Positions 1 through 7,949 of a DNA stretch of 64,000 bases are shown piece by piece. How positions within the stretch are numbered: position 1 is the stretch's first letter; the number at the start of each line of letters is the position of its first letter. This DNA is from a bacterium (lineage in GTDB: Bacteria > Planctomycetota > UBA1135 > UBA2386): the NCBI GenBank assembly GCA_024743115.1, contig JANSXC010000001.1, forward strand, positions 305,628 through 369,627, written 5' to 3'. Made by a program: the position numbers and the translations under genes. The notes under the pieces were generated by a model. It saw only the letters and a list, made by a program, of their open reading frames with translations, did not search any database and was not told the DNA's origin.

Positions 1-362
1 TCGAGCCGCTGCGACCGGCCGGCGTCGTGCCGCGTCCGATGGCGGAGGTCCTCGGCATTCGGGGCCGGGGGGATCAGCGGCAACGTCCTGCCGATGTTGG
101 CGAAGAGCCGCAGCCGCAGCCGCAGCCGCAGCCGCAGCCGCAGCCGCAGCCGCAGCCGCAGCCGCAGCCGCAGCCAGGGCCAGAGCCGCAGCCAGGGCAC
201 CGTGAGGTCCAGCTGCAGGACGGTGAGACGATCTCGCATCTCGCCAGTCGGCATCTCGGAACCGTTCGCCGTTACCGTGAGATCCTCGAGCTCAATGGCT
301 GGACGGAAGCCGAGTCCCGGCAGTTGCCGATCGGCACCACGGTCAAGCTGCCGCCGCAGTGA
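1..362 (+). CDS. LysM-domain protein, 3' part (cut by window edge)
   Basis: The reading frame is open to the left edge, so the true start is probably outside the window; a GTG at 27 is the first internal candidate. The visible part has a short arginine-rich stretch, an uninterrupted Gln-Pro dipeptide run coded by ten perfect CAGCCG hexamers, and a C-terminal LysM-like module of about 50 residues (GETISHLA, then ILELNGW, ending in TVKLPPQ). LysM modules bind peptidoglycan or other GlcNAc polymers. The QP run probably acts as a stiff spacer holding the LysM away from an upstream domain that cannot be seen. The gene is convergent with argJ, with an 18-nt gap. The LysM call is good; the overall function is unknown. 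Confidence 0.7.
   Translation, partial: EPLRPAGVVPRPMAEVLGIRGRGDQRQRPADVGEEPQPQPQPQPQPQPQPQPQPQPQPGPEPQPGHREVQLQDGETISHLASRHLGTVRRYREILELNGWTEAESRQLPIGTTVKLPPQ
111..170 (+). repeat. (CAGCCG)10 hexanucleotide tandem repeat
   Basis: Ten perfect CAGCCG units, preceded by GAGCCG and followed by the variant CAGCCA. Six is a multiple of three, so copy-number slippage would lengthen or shorten the Gln-Pro spacer of the LysM protein without a frameshift. Confidence 0.95.
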
Positions 363-380
363 GTCGGCCCTCGGCGCCGC

Positions 381-1574
381 TCAGGTGCGGTAGTCGGCGT
401 TGATGTGGATGTAGTCGGCCGTCAGGTCGCAGGTCCAGACGTCCGCGGCGGCGGAGCCCATGCCGAGATCGATGCCGATCCGGACGGCGCGTTCGTTTTG
501 CAGGTGCTCGGCCCCGCGAGGCTCTGCTTCGGGGGCCGGGCGACCGTGGCGGAAGACCTCCGCCGGCCCGACCCACACCCGGGCGGCGCCGGGGTCGAAC
601 GCGATGTCCGCGCGGCCGGCGGCCGAGACAATGCGGCCCCAGTTCGGGTCGCGGCCGGCAATCGCGGTCTTGACGAGTGGACTCGTCGCGATGACGCGCC
701 CGACAATCATCGCGTCGCGCTCCGACGCTGCGCCGCGCACCTCGACGGTCACGAGCCGCGACGCGCCTTCGCCGTCCGCGGCGATGTGGCGCGCCAGTGC
801 CTGAGCGACCTCGGTCAGGTTCGCGACGGGAGCGGGCGCCGCGTCACTCCGTGCAGGATCCGCAGCGGGGTGGAGCAGAAGGACCGTATCGTTGGGAGAG
901 GTGTCGCCGTCGACCGTGACGCGTTGCATCGAACGGTCGTTGATCTCGGTGAGCGCATGTTGTGCTGTCGCCTGGTCGCCGCACGGCTGGTCGGTCAGGT
1001 AGAACGCGAGCATCGTTGCGAGATCCGGATGGATCATTCCGGAGCCCTTGGCGAACCCCGTCACGCGGCCGGCATCGTGCGCGTGAGAGATCGCCTTGGG
1101 ATACGTGTCCGTCGTCATGATGGCGCGCGCGAAGTCGATGCCGCCGTTCGGTTCTGTGGTGGCTGCAACCAGGGCGTCGAGGTGATCGAGGATGCGCTGC
1201 CGCGGCAGCGGCGCGCCGATCACGCCCGTGCTCACCATCAGCACCTGCTCCGTCGGGCAATCCAGGCGCTGTGCCAACGCCGCACAGCACGCAACCGCGT
1301 CCTGCACCCCGGTTTCCCCGGTGGCGCAGTTGGCGTTCTTCGAGTTCACGAGAACGGCCCGAACCCGACCACCGCTCGTCGCGAGATGCCGCCGGCACAC
1401 CGTCACGTGCGCTCCGACCAGCCGGTTCTGCGTGAACAAGGCGTTCGCGGCCACCGGCTCCTCCGCGACCAGCAACCCGAGATCGAGTTCCCCATCCGCC
1501 TTGAGTCCGCAGCCGACCCCGCCGGCCCGAAAGCCACGCGGCATCTCGACAGCCTCAGGAATCGGTTCGAGCAT
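381..1574 (-). CDS. argJ: Bifunctional glutamate N-acetyltransferase / ornithine acetyltransferase
   Basis: 397 residues, the usual ArgJ length. ArgJ moves the acetyl group from N-acetylornithine to glutamate; bifunctional members also acetylate glutamate from acetyl-CoA. Visible hallmarks are the oxyanion-hole STG near residues 115-117, the self-cleavage site KGSGMIHPDLATML with Thr187 as the expected N-terminal nucleophile of the beta chain, DPNWGR, and the C-terminal DYIHINADYRT. Autocleavage into alpha and beta chains is known for the family and inferred here. The ATG at 1574 gives a normal N-terminus. It lies apart from the arg operon, separated by the repeat array and the large lipoprotein gene. 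I see no ArgR-like palindrome upstream. Sequence alone does not prove the acetyl-CoA-dependent activity. Confidence 0.95.
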   Translation of the reverse strand: MLEPIPEAVEMPRGFRAGGVGCGLKADGELDLGLLVAEEPVAANALFTQNRLVGAHVTVCRRHLATSGGRVRAVLVNSKNANCATGETGVQDAVACCAALAQRLDCPTEQVLMVSTGVIGAPLPRQRILDHLDALVAATTEPNGGIDFARAIMTTDTYPKAISHAHDAGRVTGFAKGSGMIHPDLATMLAFYLTDQPCGDQATAQHALTEINDRSMQRVTVDGDTSPNDTVLLLHPAADPARSDAAPAPVANLTEVAQALARHIAADGEGASRLVTVEVRGAASERDAMIVGRVIATSPLVKTAIAGRDPNWGRIVSAAGRADIAFDPGAARVWVGPAEVFRHGRPAPEAEPRGAEHLQNERAVRIGIDLGMGSAAADVWTCDLTADYIHINADYRT

Positions 1575-1660
1575 GCCCAGAACTTACCGGCCGAACCGCT
1601 GACCGCTCACAGCAGAATCATCAGCCGGACGTCCGGCCCTTCGATCATTGGATGGGGGGG

Positions 1661-2081
1661 CGACCAGTTGTGTCGTCCGCCGGAGTGGGTCTCGGCTCAA
1701 CCTGCGGACAACACCGGCCCACGCGATTCGATGAGCCCTGCGCGCCCAAGAGCCAGATTTGCTCAATTGAGGCAGGCGAACTTGTTCGCCGAGGGCGCTG
1801 TTGCGCCGCGGGGTGATAGAAGCGCACCCCGCAGGTTGCCGGCCGACCAGTTGTGTCGTCCGCCCGAGTGGGTCTCGGCCCGACCTTCGGACAACACCGG
1901 GCCACGCGATTCGATGAGCCCTGCGCGCCCAAGAGCCAGATTTGCTCAATCAAGGCAGGCGAACTTGTTCGCCGAGGGCGCTGTTGCGCCGCGGGGTGAT
2001 AGAAGCGCACCCCGCAGGTTGCCGGCCGACCAGTTGTGTCGTCCGCCCGAGTGGGTCTCGGCCCAACCTGCGGACAACACC
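1661..2081. repeat. 183-bp tandem repeat, 2.3 copies, in the argJ/lipoprotein intergenic region
   Basis: This fills most of a 553-nt stretch without a recognisable gene (1575-2127). Units start at 1661, 1844 and 2027; the third stops after 55 bp. Copies 1 and 2 differ at 7 positions by my count (about 96% identical). Each full unit holds several inverted repeats: GGCGAA/TTCGCC, GGCGC/GCGCC, GCGGGGTG/CACCCCGC, and a longer imperfect pair starting near the TTGTGTCG. The unit is exactly 61 codons and lacks stops in some frames, so long ORFs run through it on both strands. None resembles a known protein. Confidence 0.9.
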
Positions 2082-2133
2082 TGATCGTGGTGGTTAGCGC
2101 CGCGCGAAGCGGCGCAAACCGCCCCGATCAGAA
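2081..2133 (-). terminator. Nested hairpin overlapping the stop codon of the large lipoprotein
   Basis: On the minus strand the gene ends in TTC TGA. The TGA lies in the outer arm of an inverted repeat (CTGATCG/CGATCAG at 2125-2131 and 2081-2087). Inside it is a 7-bp GCGCCGC stem (2097-2103 with 2109-2115) with a GC-rich loop, extended by GGTT/AACC. There is no U-tract, so this is a stem-forming 3' end rather than a classical intrinsic terminator. Confidence 0.5.
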
Positions 2134-5100
2134 CCTGAACGGCAGCCGCAAGAAGTCGAGTCCCGGTCGCGGCGACCGCGGGCTCAGGCCGGGCGGCGTG
2201 GTCGTGCCCGGGCGGTAGGTCATGTCGAACGTGATGTCCCACTGCACGAACTGCGGGGCCGAGCCGTTGGCCTGGATGTAGGCCTGCAGACGGGCGTCGT
2301 TCGCCATGTCGTAGATGAACGGGCTCGGGTCGTTCGCAGCCGGGACGCGGCCTGCGGGGCCGGCGGCCGGGTCGCTGTGGAACGCGAAGCCGATGCGGAC
2401 GTTGCCGACCGGCGTGGCCTCGTCGCCGTCGCCGAGGTAGACCGGGCCGAGGCCCTCCGAGCCGTTCGTCTCGACGCGGAAGAACTTTGCCCGCACCCGC
2501 AGGTCGGTCGCGCCCGCCGGCAGCAGTCCGCCGTCGGCCGCGAGGAGCAGCGTGTCTTCGTCGTGCGAGAGGATGCGCAGGCTGCCGATCACGGCCTCGG
2601 ACGAGTTCAGCAGTTCGGCCTCGTACTGCGCATAGCGATCCGCCTGCGTGCCGAGGGCTGCCGCTGCCAGGTCGATCTGGTAGGCCGGCTGTCCGAGGTA
2701 GGTCGCGTTGGCCGAGAGGCTCGCGATGCCGACCTTCGACACGACGGTCGGGTAGAGGACGTTGACGCCACTCTGACCGACGGACTCGTAGTCGATGTAA
2801 CCCTGCTCGGTCGAGTTGAGATCGAGGCCGGCGAACTCGTAGATCGGGCCCTGGACGTTCGTGCCGTTATTCAGCAGCGCGCGCGAGCCGGTTTCGGTCG
2901 TCACCATGCGGCGCAGGCTGGCGCCGGTGTCGAGCCACTTGCTGCGCACGCGGGACTTCGCGTTGAACGGCACCGGCAACAGGATCGGCTGCGGGCGGAT
3001 GTCGCCGGCCCCGAAGCTCTGCGGGATGATGTTGTCGAAGTCGTCGTAGTAGTCGCCGTTCTCGTCCGGGATGCCGCGCCAGCCGAGCATGACGCGCTTG
3101 TCGATGCCGGCGGGGGCGTTCAGCGGGATCTCGAACTCGATGTTGTCGTCGAGGAACGTGTTGGTGCCGTCGGCGTTGTTGCCGGGGGGCGTCATCAGCT
3201 GCACGATGCCCATGCCGCCGAGTGCGCCGAGCGGGTTGCCGTCGTACTGGTTGCCCGACATGACGTTCTGGCCATTGGCTGGGTACTTGTTGGCCACGAC
3301 CGGCGTGCCGAAGTTGCCCGTGCCGCAGACGCCGCCGTCCGCCGAGATGGCGAAGTCGTAGTTCTTGTCGGTCGAACTGTTGTTGGGCAGCGAGGGGTCG
3401 CCCGAGTAGGTGTAGCGGTTGCCGTCGCGGTGGGCGTGGATCTTGATGCCCGTAGCGGACATCAGGACGACCAGGCCGCCACTGCCGGCGCCGCCGCCGC
3501 CGGCTTCACCGCACGCGCCGACCTGCTCGCCGCCGCCGCCGTTGCCGCCGTCGGCCGTGATCTTGCCGGTCGCGGTGATCTCGATCTGGCCGAGCGCCTT
3601 GACGATCAGCACGCCGGCGCCGCCGCCGCCGCCGCCGCCACTGTAGTCGTTGGTGAACGTCGGGTCGGTCGTGCTGCAGCTGGTGTTGTGCGCGGTGTCA
3701 CCACCGCCGCCGCCGCCGCCGCCGCCCATCGGGACGCTGAGCTCGCCGGTGATGCGAACGCTGCGGTTGGGGCGCAGGCTGACGCCGGAGCCCCAGAAGT
3801 CGTTGTCCAGGCGCGAGTCGGTGAAGACGGCCACGCCGGCTTCGCCACCCTCGAGGAACGCGGTGCGCGTGCCCGCGCCGCCACTGCAGCCACGGCCGCC
3901 GATGCCACGCTTCTGATCGAACGTGCCCGGCGCGTAGACGGTGTCGTCGTACCAAGGATCACCCTGGGTCGCGAGCGTGCCGCCGCCGCCGCCCGAGCCG
4001 CCGCCACTGCCACGGTAACCGGTGCCGGTGTAGCAACCCGACAGGCAGGCGATGCGACCGCCGCCGCCGCCCGTTCCCGGAACCTGCAGCGGGCCGTTGC
4101 CCGTGCCGCCGCGGAGGTCGCGCGCGATACCGCTCGGCGTGCCCGGTCCGCCGTTGCCGCCGCCGCAGACGCCGACGCCGCCGGCCTTCGCGAAGTTGGC
4201 CGAGTTGAGCGTATCGACGCGCGCGCCTTCACCGCCGTTGACCGACAGGTGGCCGGAGACCGTGAAGTCGCCGCTGACGAGCCAGACCATCGGGTTGGGG
4301 CCCTGGCCCTTGACGAGCACGCCCTGCGGGATCGTCACGTTGCGGAAGTTGAAGATGCCGTTCGCGACGTTGAAGGGCAGGCCGGTCTTGGGGACGACCT
4401 GCGTGAATGCCGTGTTGAGGACCACTTCGATCACGTTCGGCTCGAAGTCGAGCGTCGTGCTGTTGCCCTCGAACTCGAAGCCGGCGCGGATGTAGCCCGG
4501 GCCGACGTCGGCGATGGGTTCGGCGAACGGCGCCTCGAAGTCGATGTTGTCCGAGGTCGAGAAGCTGTCGACGATGCCGTTGAAGCGCTGGCCGTAGGAC
4601 GGCGCGGTGCGGAACGAGCCGAAGATCTCGCTGTAGGCGAGGTTGCCGACGTTGGATTCACCGGAGATGTCTTCGAGCTCCGGACTGACGACGACGCGGA
4701 CCTCCGCGTTGTTCGGCAGCACGCCGACCGGGCGCACCGACACGGTCGCGCCGTCGAGGTCGTTGCGAACGAGCGTGACGTCGGCCGGGATCCACGTGTC
4801 GATGCCGAACTCGGGGTCATCGTACTCGAGGTAGATACGGCCACGCTCGGCCTCGTTGCGGACGAGCGGGTTCGTGTCGAAGTTGACCGGGACGTTGCCG
4901 TCGTTCGGGTTCAGTGCCTGGTTGAAGTTCAGCAGGATCTCGACCGGCGGGGCACCGAACACGTTCAGCGGAACGTTGTTCATGTCGTCGGTGTTGGAGA
5001 TCGTCAGGCCGTTCACCACCGTGCGGCGCGGGCCACCGGCAGCCGGGTTGCGGAACAGCTGAGCGGGGGAGGTGCCCTCGACGGTGCTGAACTGGAACGT

Positions 5101-5595
5101 CACCGGGGTTTCGAGCGCCGCACCGTCGCCGTCGCGGATACCCGTGCCGTTGATGCGATCGCCGCCGACGAGCTGCACGAGATAAGTGCGGCCGGAGCGG
5201 AGGCCACCGTTGTCGTATTCGTTGTTCGTCGCGAAACGCGGCGTGAACACCAGGCGGCGACCGACCGCGTCGTCACCGGGGCTGCGCCCGATCGAGAACC
5301 GGCCCGAAACGATCTCCGAAGTCGGCTGCCCGAGCTGGTCGAGCACCTGGAACGTGACCGTATTGAGGTTCGCCGAATCGAGGTCGATCTCGCGCGTGAA
5401 GTCGATTTGAACGGGATCGTTCAGGAAGATGACGCCGTTGTTCACGGGGTCCGTCCGAACAACGACGAAGTTGCCGTTCGGCTTGAGCTCGCCGACGGCA
5501 TCTCCGGACCCGGAACAAGCCGAGAACAGGACGAGGCCCGTCGCGGCGGCAACGGAGGAGAACCAACGCGTGGATCCAACTGGTGTCATGGCCAT
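2128..5595 (-). CDS. Large Gly-rich secreted lipoprotein with Ig-like N-terminal domains
   Basis: About 1155 residues from the ATG at 5595; the longest reading begins at a TTG two codons earlier, and another ATG follows at 5589. A hydrophobic signal ends in FSAC, a plausible lipobox with Cys27. Residues of roughly 45-330 look like bacterial Ig-like (Big_5) modules (DPVNNGVIFLNDPVQIDF). The centre, about 440-760, is extremely Gly-rich with runs of up to nine glycines alternating with short hydrophobic strands (VLIVKALG, ITADGGNGG, LVVLMSAT) and six or more Cys-containing loops. This alternation is reminiscent of Gly-rich beta-solenoid modules in large myxobacterial surface proteins. The C-terminal third is beta-rich and unrecognised. 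An outer surface or adhesive role is inferred. Its stop codon sits inside a hairpin. Confidence 0.75.
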   Translation of the reverse strand: MAMTPVGSTRWFSSVAAATGLVLFSACSGSGDAVGELKPNGNFVVVRTDPVNNGVIFLNDPVQIDFTREIDLDSANLNTVTFQVLDQLGQPTSEIVSGRFSIGRSPGDDAVGRRLVFTPRFATNNEYDNGGLRSGRTYLVQLVGGDRINGTGIRDGDGAALETPVTFQFSTVEGTSPAQLFRNPAAGGPRRTVVNGLTISNTDDMNNVPLNVFGAPPVEILLNFNQALNPNDGNVPVNFDTNPLVRNEAERGRIYLEYDDPEFGIDTWIPADVTLVRNDLDGATVSVRPVGVLPNNAEVRVVVSPELEDISGESNVGNLAYSEIFGSFRTAPSYGQRFNGIVDSFSTSDNIDFEAPFAEPIADVGPGYIRAGFEFEGNSTTLDFEPNVIEVVLNTAFTQVVPKTGLPFNVANGIFNFRNVTIPQGVLVKGQGPNPMVWLVSGDFTVSGHLSVNGGEGARVDTLNSANFAKAGGVGVCGGGNGGPGTPSGIARDLRGGTGNGPLQVPGTGGGGGRIACLSGCYTGTGYRGSGGGSGGGGGTLATQGDPWYDDTVYAPGTFDQKRGIGGRGCSGGAGTRTAFLEGGEAGVAVFTDSRLDNDFWGSGVSLRPNRSVRITGELSVPMGGGGGGGGGDTAHNTSCSTTDPTFTNDYSGGGGGGGAGVLIVKALGQIEITATGKITADGGNGGGGEQVGACGEAGGGGAGSGGLVVLMSATGIKIHAHRDGNRYTYSGDPSLPNNSSTDKNYDFAISADGGVCGTGNFGTPVVANKYPANGQNVMSGNQYDGNPLGALGGMGIVQLMTPPGNNADGTNTFLDDNIEFEIPLNAPAGIDKRVMLGWRGIPDENGDYYDDFDNIIPQSFGAGDIRPQPILLPVPFNAKSRVRSKWLDTGASLRRMVTTETGSRALLNNGTNVQGPIYEFAGLDLNSTEQGYIDYESVGQSGVNVLYPTVVSKVGIASLSANATYLGQPAYQIDLAAAALGTQADRYAQYEAELLNSSEAVIGSLRILSHDEDTLLLAADGGLLPAGATDLRVRAKFFRVETNGSEGLGPVYLGDGDEATPVGNVRIGFAFHSDPAAGPAGRVPAANDPSPFIYDMANDARLQAYIQANGSAPQFVQWDITFDMTYRPGTTTPPGLSPRSPRPGLDFLRLPFRF

Positions 5596-5713
5596 ACCCA
5601 ATGCAAACTTACCCTGGGACTGCGGGACAGGGAGAGGTTGAGGGGCATAGCCCCACAGTCACGGGCCGTAACCGATTCCGCACAGCGGCTTCGGATGCGG
5701 GGGAGAACGGTCG

Positions 5714-5745
5714 CACAATTGTGGCGTATACGCGCCGTGGGTCAA
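5714..5745 (-). promoter_or_regulatory. Candidate promoter with palindrome over the -10, for the large lipoprotein gene
   Basis: On the minus strand there is TTGACC, a 16-nt spacer, then CACAAT. The -10 lies within the perfect palindrome CACAATTGTG (5714-5723), a natural place for a repressor. It would give a leader of about 115 nt before the ATG at 5595. This is pattern recognition only. Confidence 0.35.
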
Positions 5746-5799
5746 GTCGTTCCCGTGCTGGTCCCGCTTGTGGAAAACCGCTTCGGGCAAGGCGTTCCG

Positions 5800-6432
5800 T
5801 CAGCTTGCCGGCGGATTTGGGCGGCTGGGGCCGGAGTCGCCCGTCGCTTGGACCGGACGTGCGGAAACCGCACTCTCCTGACTCGGGACGAATGCCGCGG
5901 TTCGCTGAGGGAGCGGAATCGCACGTTGCGGTTTGCCGAATGTTTGCTCTGGGCCGGCGCTCGCGTCGAGCACCCGCGACATCGCGATCTCGTCGCAGGC
6001 CAAGAACTTGGGGCAATGCATGCAGTCGTTGAACACCTTGTGCGGCAGGTCCTCGTGTTGGCAGATCGCGAAGCCCATCTTCTGGAAGAAGTCCGGCACG
6101 TAGGTGAAAGCGAACAGCTGTGGTAGGCCAAGGCGCTCGGCGTCTGCGACCAGGGCGTCGACGAGTGCCCGTCCGAGCCCGAGCTTCTGGTGGTCCGGAT
6201 GGACTGCGAGCGAGCGCACCTCGCCGAGATCGGTCCACGTGATCGCCAGGGCGCCGCAGCCGGCGAGCTGGCCGTCGACCTCGGCGACGAGGAAGTCGCG
6301 GATGTTCTCGATCACGGATGCCGGCGAGCGCGGCAGCATGATCTGCCGCAGGGCGAGCTCGTTGACGAGCGTGAGGATGGGCTTCGTGTCCGCGACGCGC
6401 GCGGGCCGCACGACGACTTCGGGCTGGCTCAT
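5800..6432 (-). CDS. argA: Short GNAT-type N-acetylglutamate synthase
   Basis: 210 residues, a single GNAT domain. The acetyl-CoA-binding segment spans residues 72-90 (VRSLAVHPDHQKLGLGR) and is followed by the YVPDFFQKMGF strand. The downstream KVFNDCMHCPKF...CDE segment, with Cys137, Cys140 and Cys146, is typical of the short N-acetylglutamate synthases (S-NAGS) that lack the kinase-like domain of E. coli ArgA. The expected role is glutamate plus acetyl-CoA to N-acetylglutamate, the first arginine step. It overlaps argH by 4 bp (ATGA), which supports translational coupling and the assignment. A tail of about 55 Pro/Ser-rich residues follows the GNAT fold and has no recognisable motif. Another amino-acid N-acetyltransferase is possible but less likely in this context. 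Confidence 0.85.
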   Translation of the reverse strand: MSQPEVVVRPARVADTKPILTLVNELALRQIMLPRSPASVIENIRDFLVAEVDGQLAGCGALAITWTDLGEVRSLAVHPDHQKLGLGRALVDALVADAERLGLPQLFAFTYVPDFFQKMGFAICQHEDLPHKVFNDCMHCPKFLACDEIAMSRVLDASAGPEQTFGKPQRAIPLPQRTAAFVPSQESAVSARPVQATGDSGPSRPNPPAS

Positions 6433-7949
6433 GCGTCCGCTCCGGTGGCGTCCGCGCCTTCCTCGTCGGTGTGGATCAGCTCGTCGTGCCAGCCGCGCAG
6501 CTGCTCGCGCCAGTGGCGGACCTCCTGCGCGACGGCGGTCGGGGCCGTGCCGCCGAGTGCACCGCGCCGCGCGAGGATGGCGTCGACCGAGAGTTGCTCG
6601 CGGGCCGCGGGTGGCAGGCCGGGCAGCAGTTCCTGCCAGTCGGTGTCGGGCAGGTCGCGGAGCTCGATGCCGAGTTCGAGCGCGCGGTCCACGGCGCGAC
6701 CGACCAGCTCATGGGCATCGCGGAACGGGACGCCACGGTCGACGAGCAGATCGGCGAGGTCGGTTGCTTCGAGGTAGCCGCGACCGGCTTCCTCACGACA
6801 GCGCGCCCGATCGAACGTCGCATCGCGCAGCGCGATCGTCGTGATCGTCAGGCAATCGATGGTGGTCTGCAGCGCGGGCAGCGCGACTTCCTTGTCGGTC
6901 TGCAGGTCGCGGTTGTAGGCCATGGGCAGGCCCTTGATCGTCGTGAGCAGCGCCATGAGCGCGCCCTGCACCTGGCCGGCCTTGCCGCGGACCAGTTCCA
7001 TTGCGTCGGGGTTGCGCTTCTGGGGCATCAGGCTCGAGCCCGTCGACACGGCGTCACCGAAGCGCACGAAGCCGGCCTCGTGCGAGGCGAAGAAGATGTA
7101 GTCCTCCGCGAGTCGCGACAGGTTCGTGAGCGTCATCGAGCACGCGAACAGCAGCTCGCAGAGGTGATCACGCGTCGAGATCGCGTCGAGGCTGTTGCGC
7201 ATCGCGCCGCCCGAGAAGTCGAGCTGCGCCGCGAGCTCTTCGCGATCGATCGCGAGCGTCGTGCCCGCCAGTGCCGCGCAGCCGAGCGGGCAGCGGTCGA
7301 TGCGCGCGATCACGTCGATCAGGCGTTCGCGGTCGCGGCTCAGCGCCTCGGCGTAGGCCAGTGCGTGATGGCCGATCGTGAGGGGCTGCGCGCGCTGGAG
7401 GTGGGTGTAGCCCGGGATCGGGGAATCGGTGTGGGTCGCGGCCTGGTCGACGAGCGTGGCGCAGAGTTCCTGCACCGCGAGCACGATCTCCAGGGCCTTC
7501 TCGCGCAGGTAGAGCCGCAGGTCGGTCGCGACCTGGTCGTTGCGGGACCGTCCGGTGTGGATGCGTTTGCCGAGGTCGCCGCACCGCGTGACGAGTTCGC
7601 GTTCCACGAGACTGTGGATGTCCTCGGCCGGGTCGTTGATGTCGAGGCCGCGGGTCGACCATTCGCGGGCGAGATCGCGAATGGCGTCCGCGATCCGTTC
7701 TTGTTCCGCGTCGTCGAACACGCCGGCAGAGAGCAGTGCCTCGCTCCACGCGAGGTTGGTCTCGAGGTCGGCCATCGCGAGCGCGTGGTCGACCGTGAGG
7801 CTCTTCTGGAACTCTTCGAACTCGGGTGCGAGGCCGCCCTGGAAGCGGCCGCCCCACATCTGCGCGCCGCCCGCACCGTCGTTCGCGGCGGCCGGTTTAC
7901 CGTTGCCGGACTCGCCGTTCGGGCGGTCGTCGTTCGAGTGGCCGCTCAC
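6429..7949 (-). CDS. argH: Argininosuccinate lyase
   Basis: 506 residues, about 30 longer than usual because of a low-complexity N-terminal extension; the conserved fold begins at MWGGRFQGG, residue 31. The enzyme splits argininosuccinate into arginine and fumarate in the cytoplasm. Signature segments are HTGRSRNDQ (131-139), YTHLQRAQP (181-189) and the fumarase/aspartase-superfamily loop GSSLMPQKRNPD (304-315), whose serine is the expected catalytic residue. It overlaps argG by 4 bp upstream and argA by 3 bp downstream. An internal start at Met31 would also give a full-length enzyme; I kept the longer form because its ATG makes the ATGA overlap with argG. Confidence 0.95.
   Translation of the reverse strand: MSGHSNDDRPNGESGNGKPAAANDGAGGAQMWGGRFQGGLAPEFEEFQKSLTVDHALAMADLETNLAWSEALLSAGVFDDAEQERIADAIRDLAREWSTRGLDINDPAEDIHSLVERELVTRCGDLGKRIHTGRSRNDQVATDLRLYLREKALEIVLAVQELCATLVDQAATHTDSPIPGYTHLQRAQPLTIGHHALAYAEALSRDRERLIDVIARIDRCPLGCAALAGTTLAIDREELAAQLDFSGGAMRNSLDAISTRDHLCELLFACSMTLTNLSRLAEDYIFFASHEAGFVRFGDAVSTGSSLMPQKRNPDAMELVRGKAGQVQGALMALLTTIKGLPMAYNRDLQTDKEVALPALQTTIDCLTITTIALRDATFDRARCREEAGRGYLEATDLADLLVDRGVPFRDAHELVGRAVDRALELGIELRDLPDTDWQELLPGLPPAAREQLSVDAILARRGALGGTAPTAVAQEVRHWREQLRGWHDELIHTDEEGADATGADA

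Noticed and set aside
94..393. Ser-Arg repeat ORF at the left edge
   Set aside because: It is another frame of the CAGCCG hexamers; the LysM-bearing frame is the credible one.
1661..2081. CRISPR array
   Set aside because: A 183-bp period, only 2.3 copies, nearly identical along the whole unit, no spacers and no cas genes.
405..2084. 559-residue plus-strand ORF antisense to argJ and through the 183-bp repeat
   Set aside because: Lies opposite argJ, an unmistakable gene; it stays open because of GC bias and the 61-codon repeat unit.
3590..3730. GCC/CCG runs as a regulatory microsatellite
   Set aside because: They simply code the polyglycine stretches of the lipoprotein on the minus strand.
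2377..6126. 1249-residue plus-strand ORF opposite the large lipoprotein
   Set aside because: Composition is Arg/Val/Ala/Asp-rich typical of an antisense frame of GC-rich DNA, with no domain and no start signal. The minus-strand gene has a lipobox and Ig-like domains.
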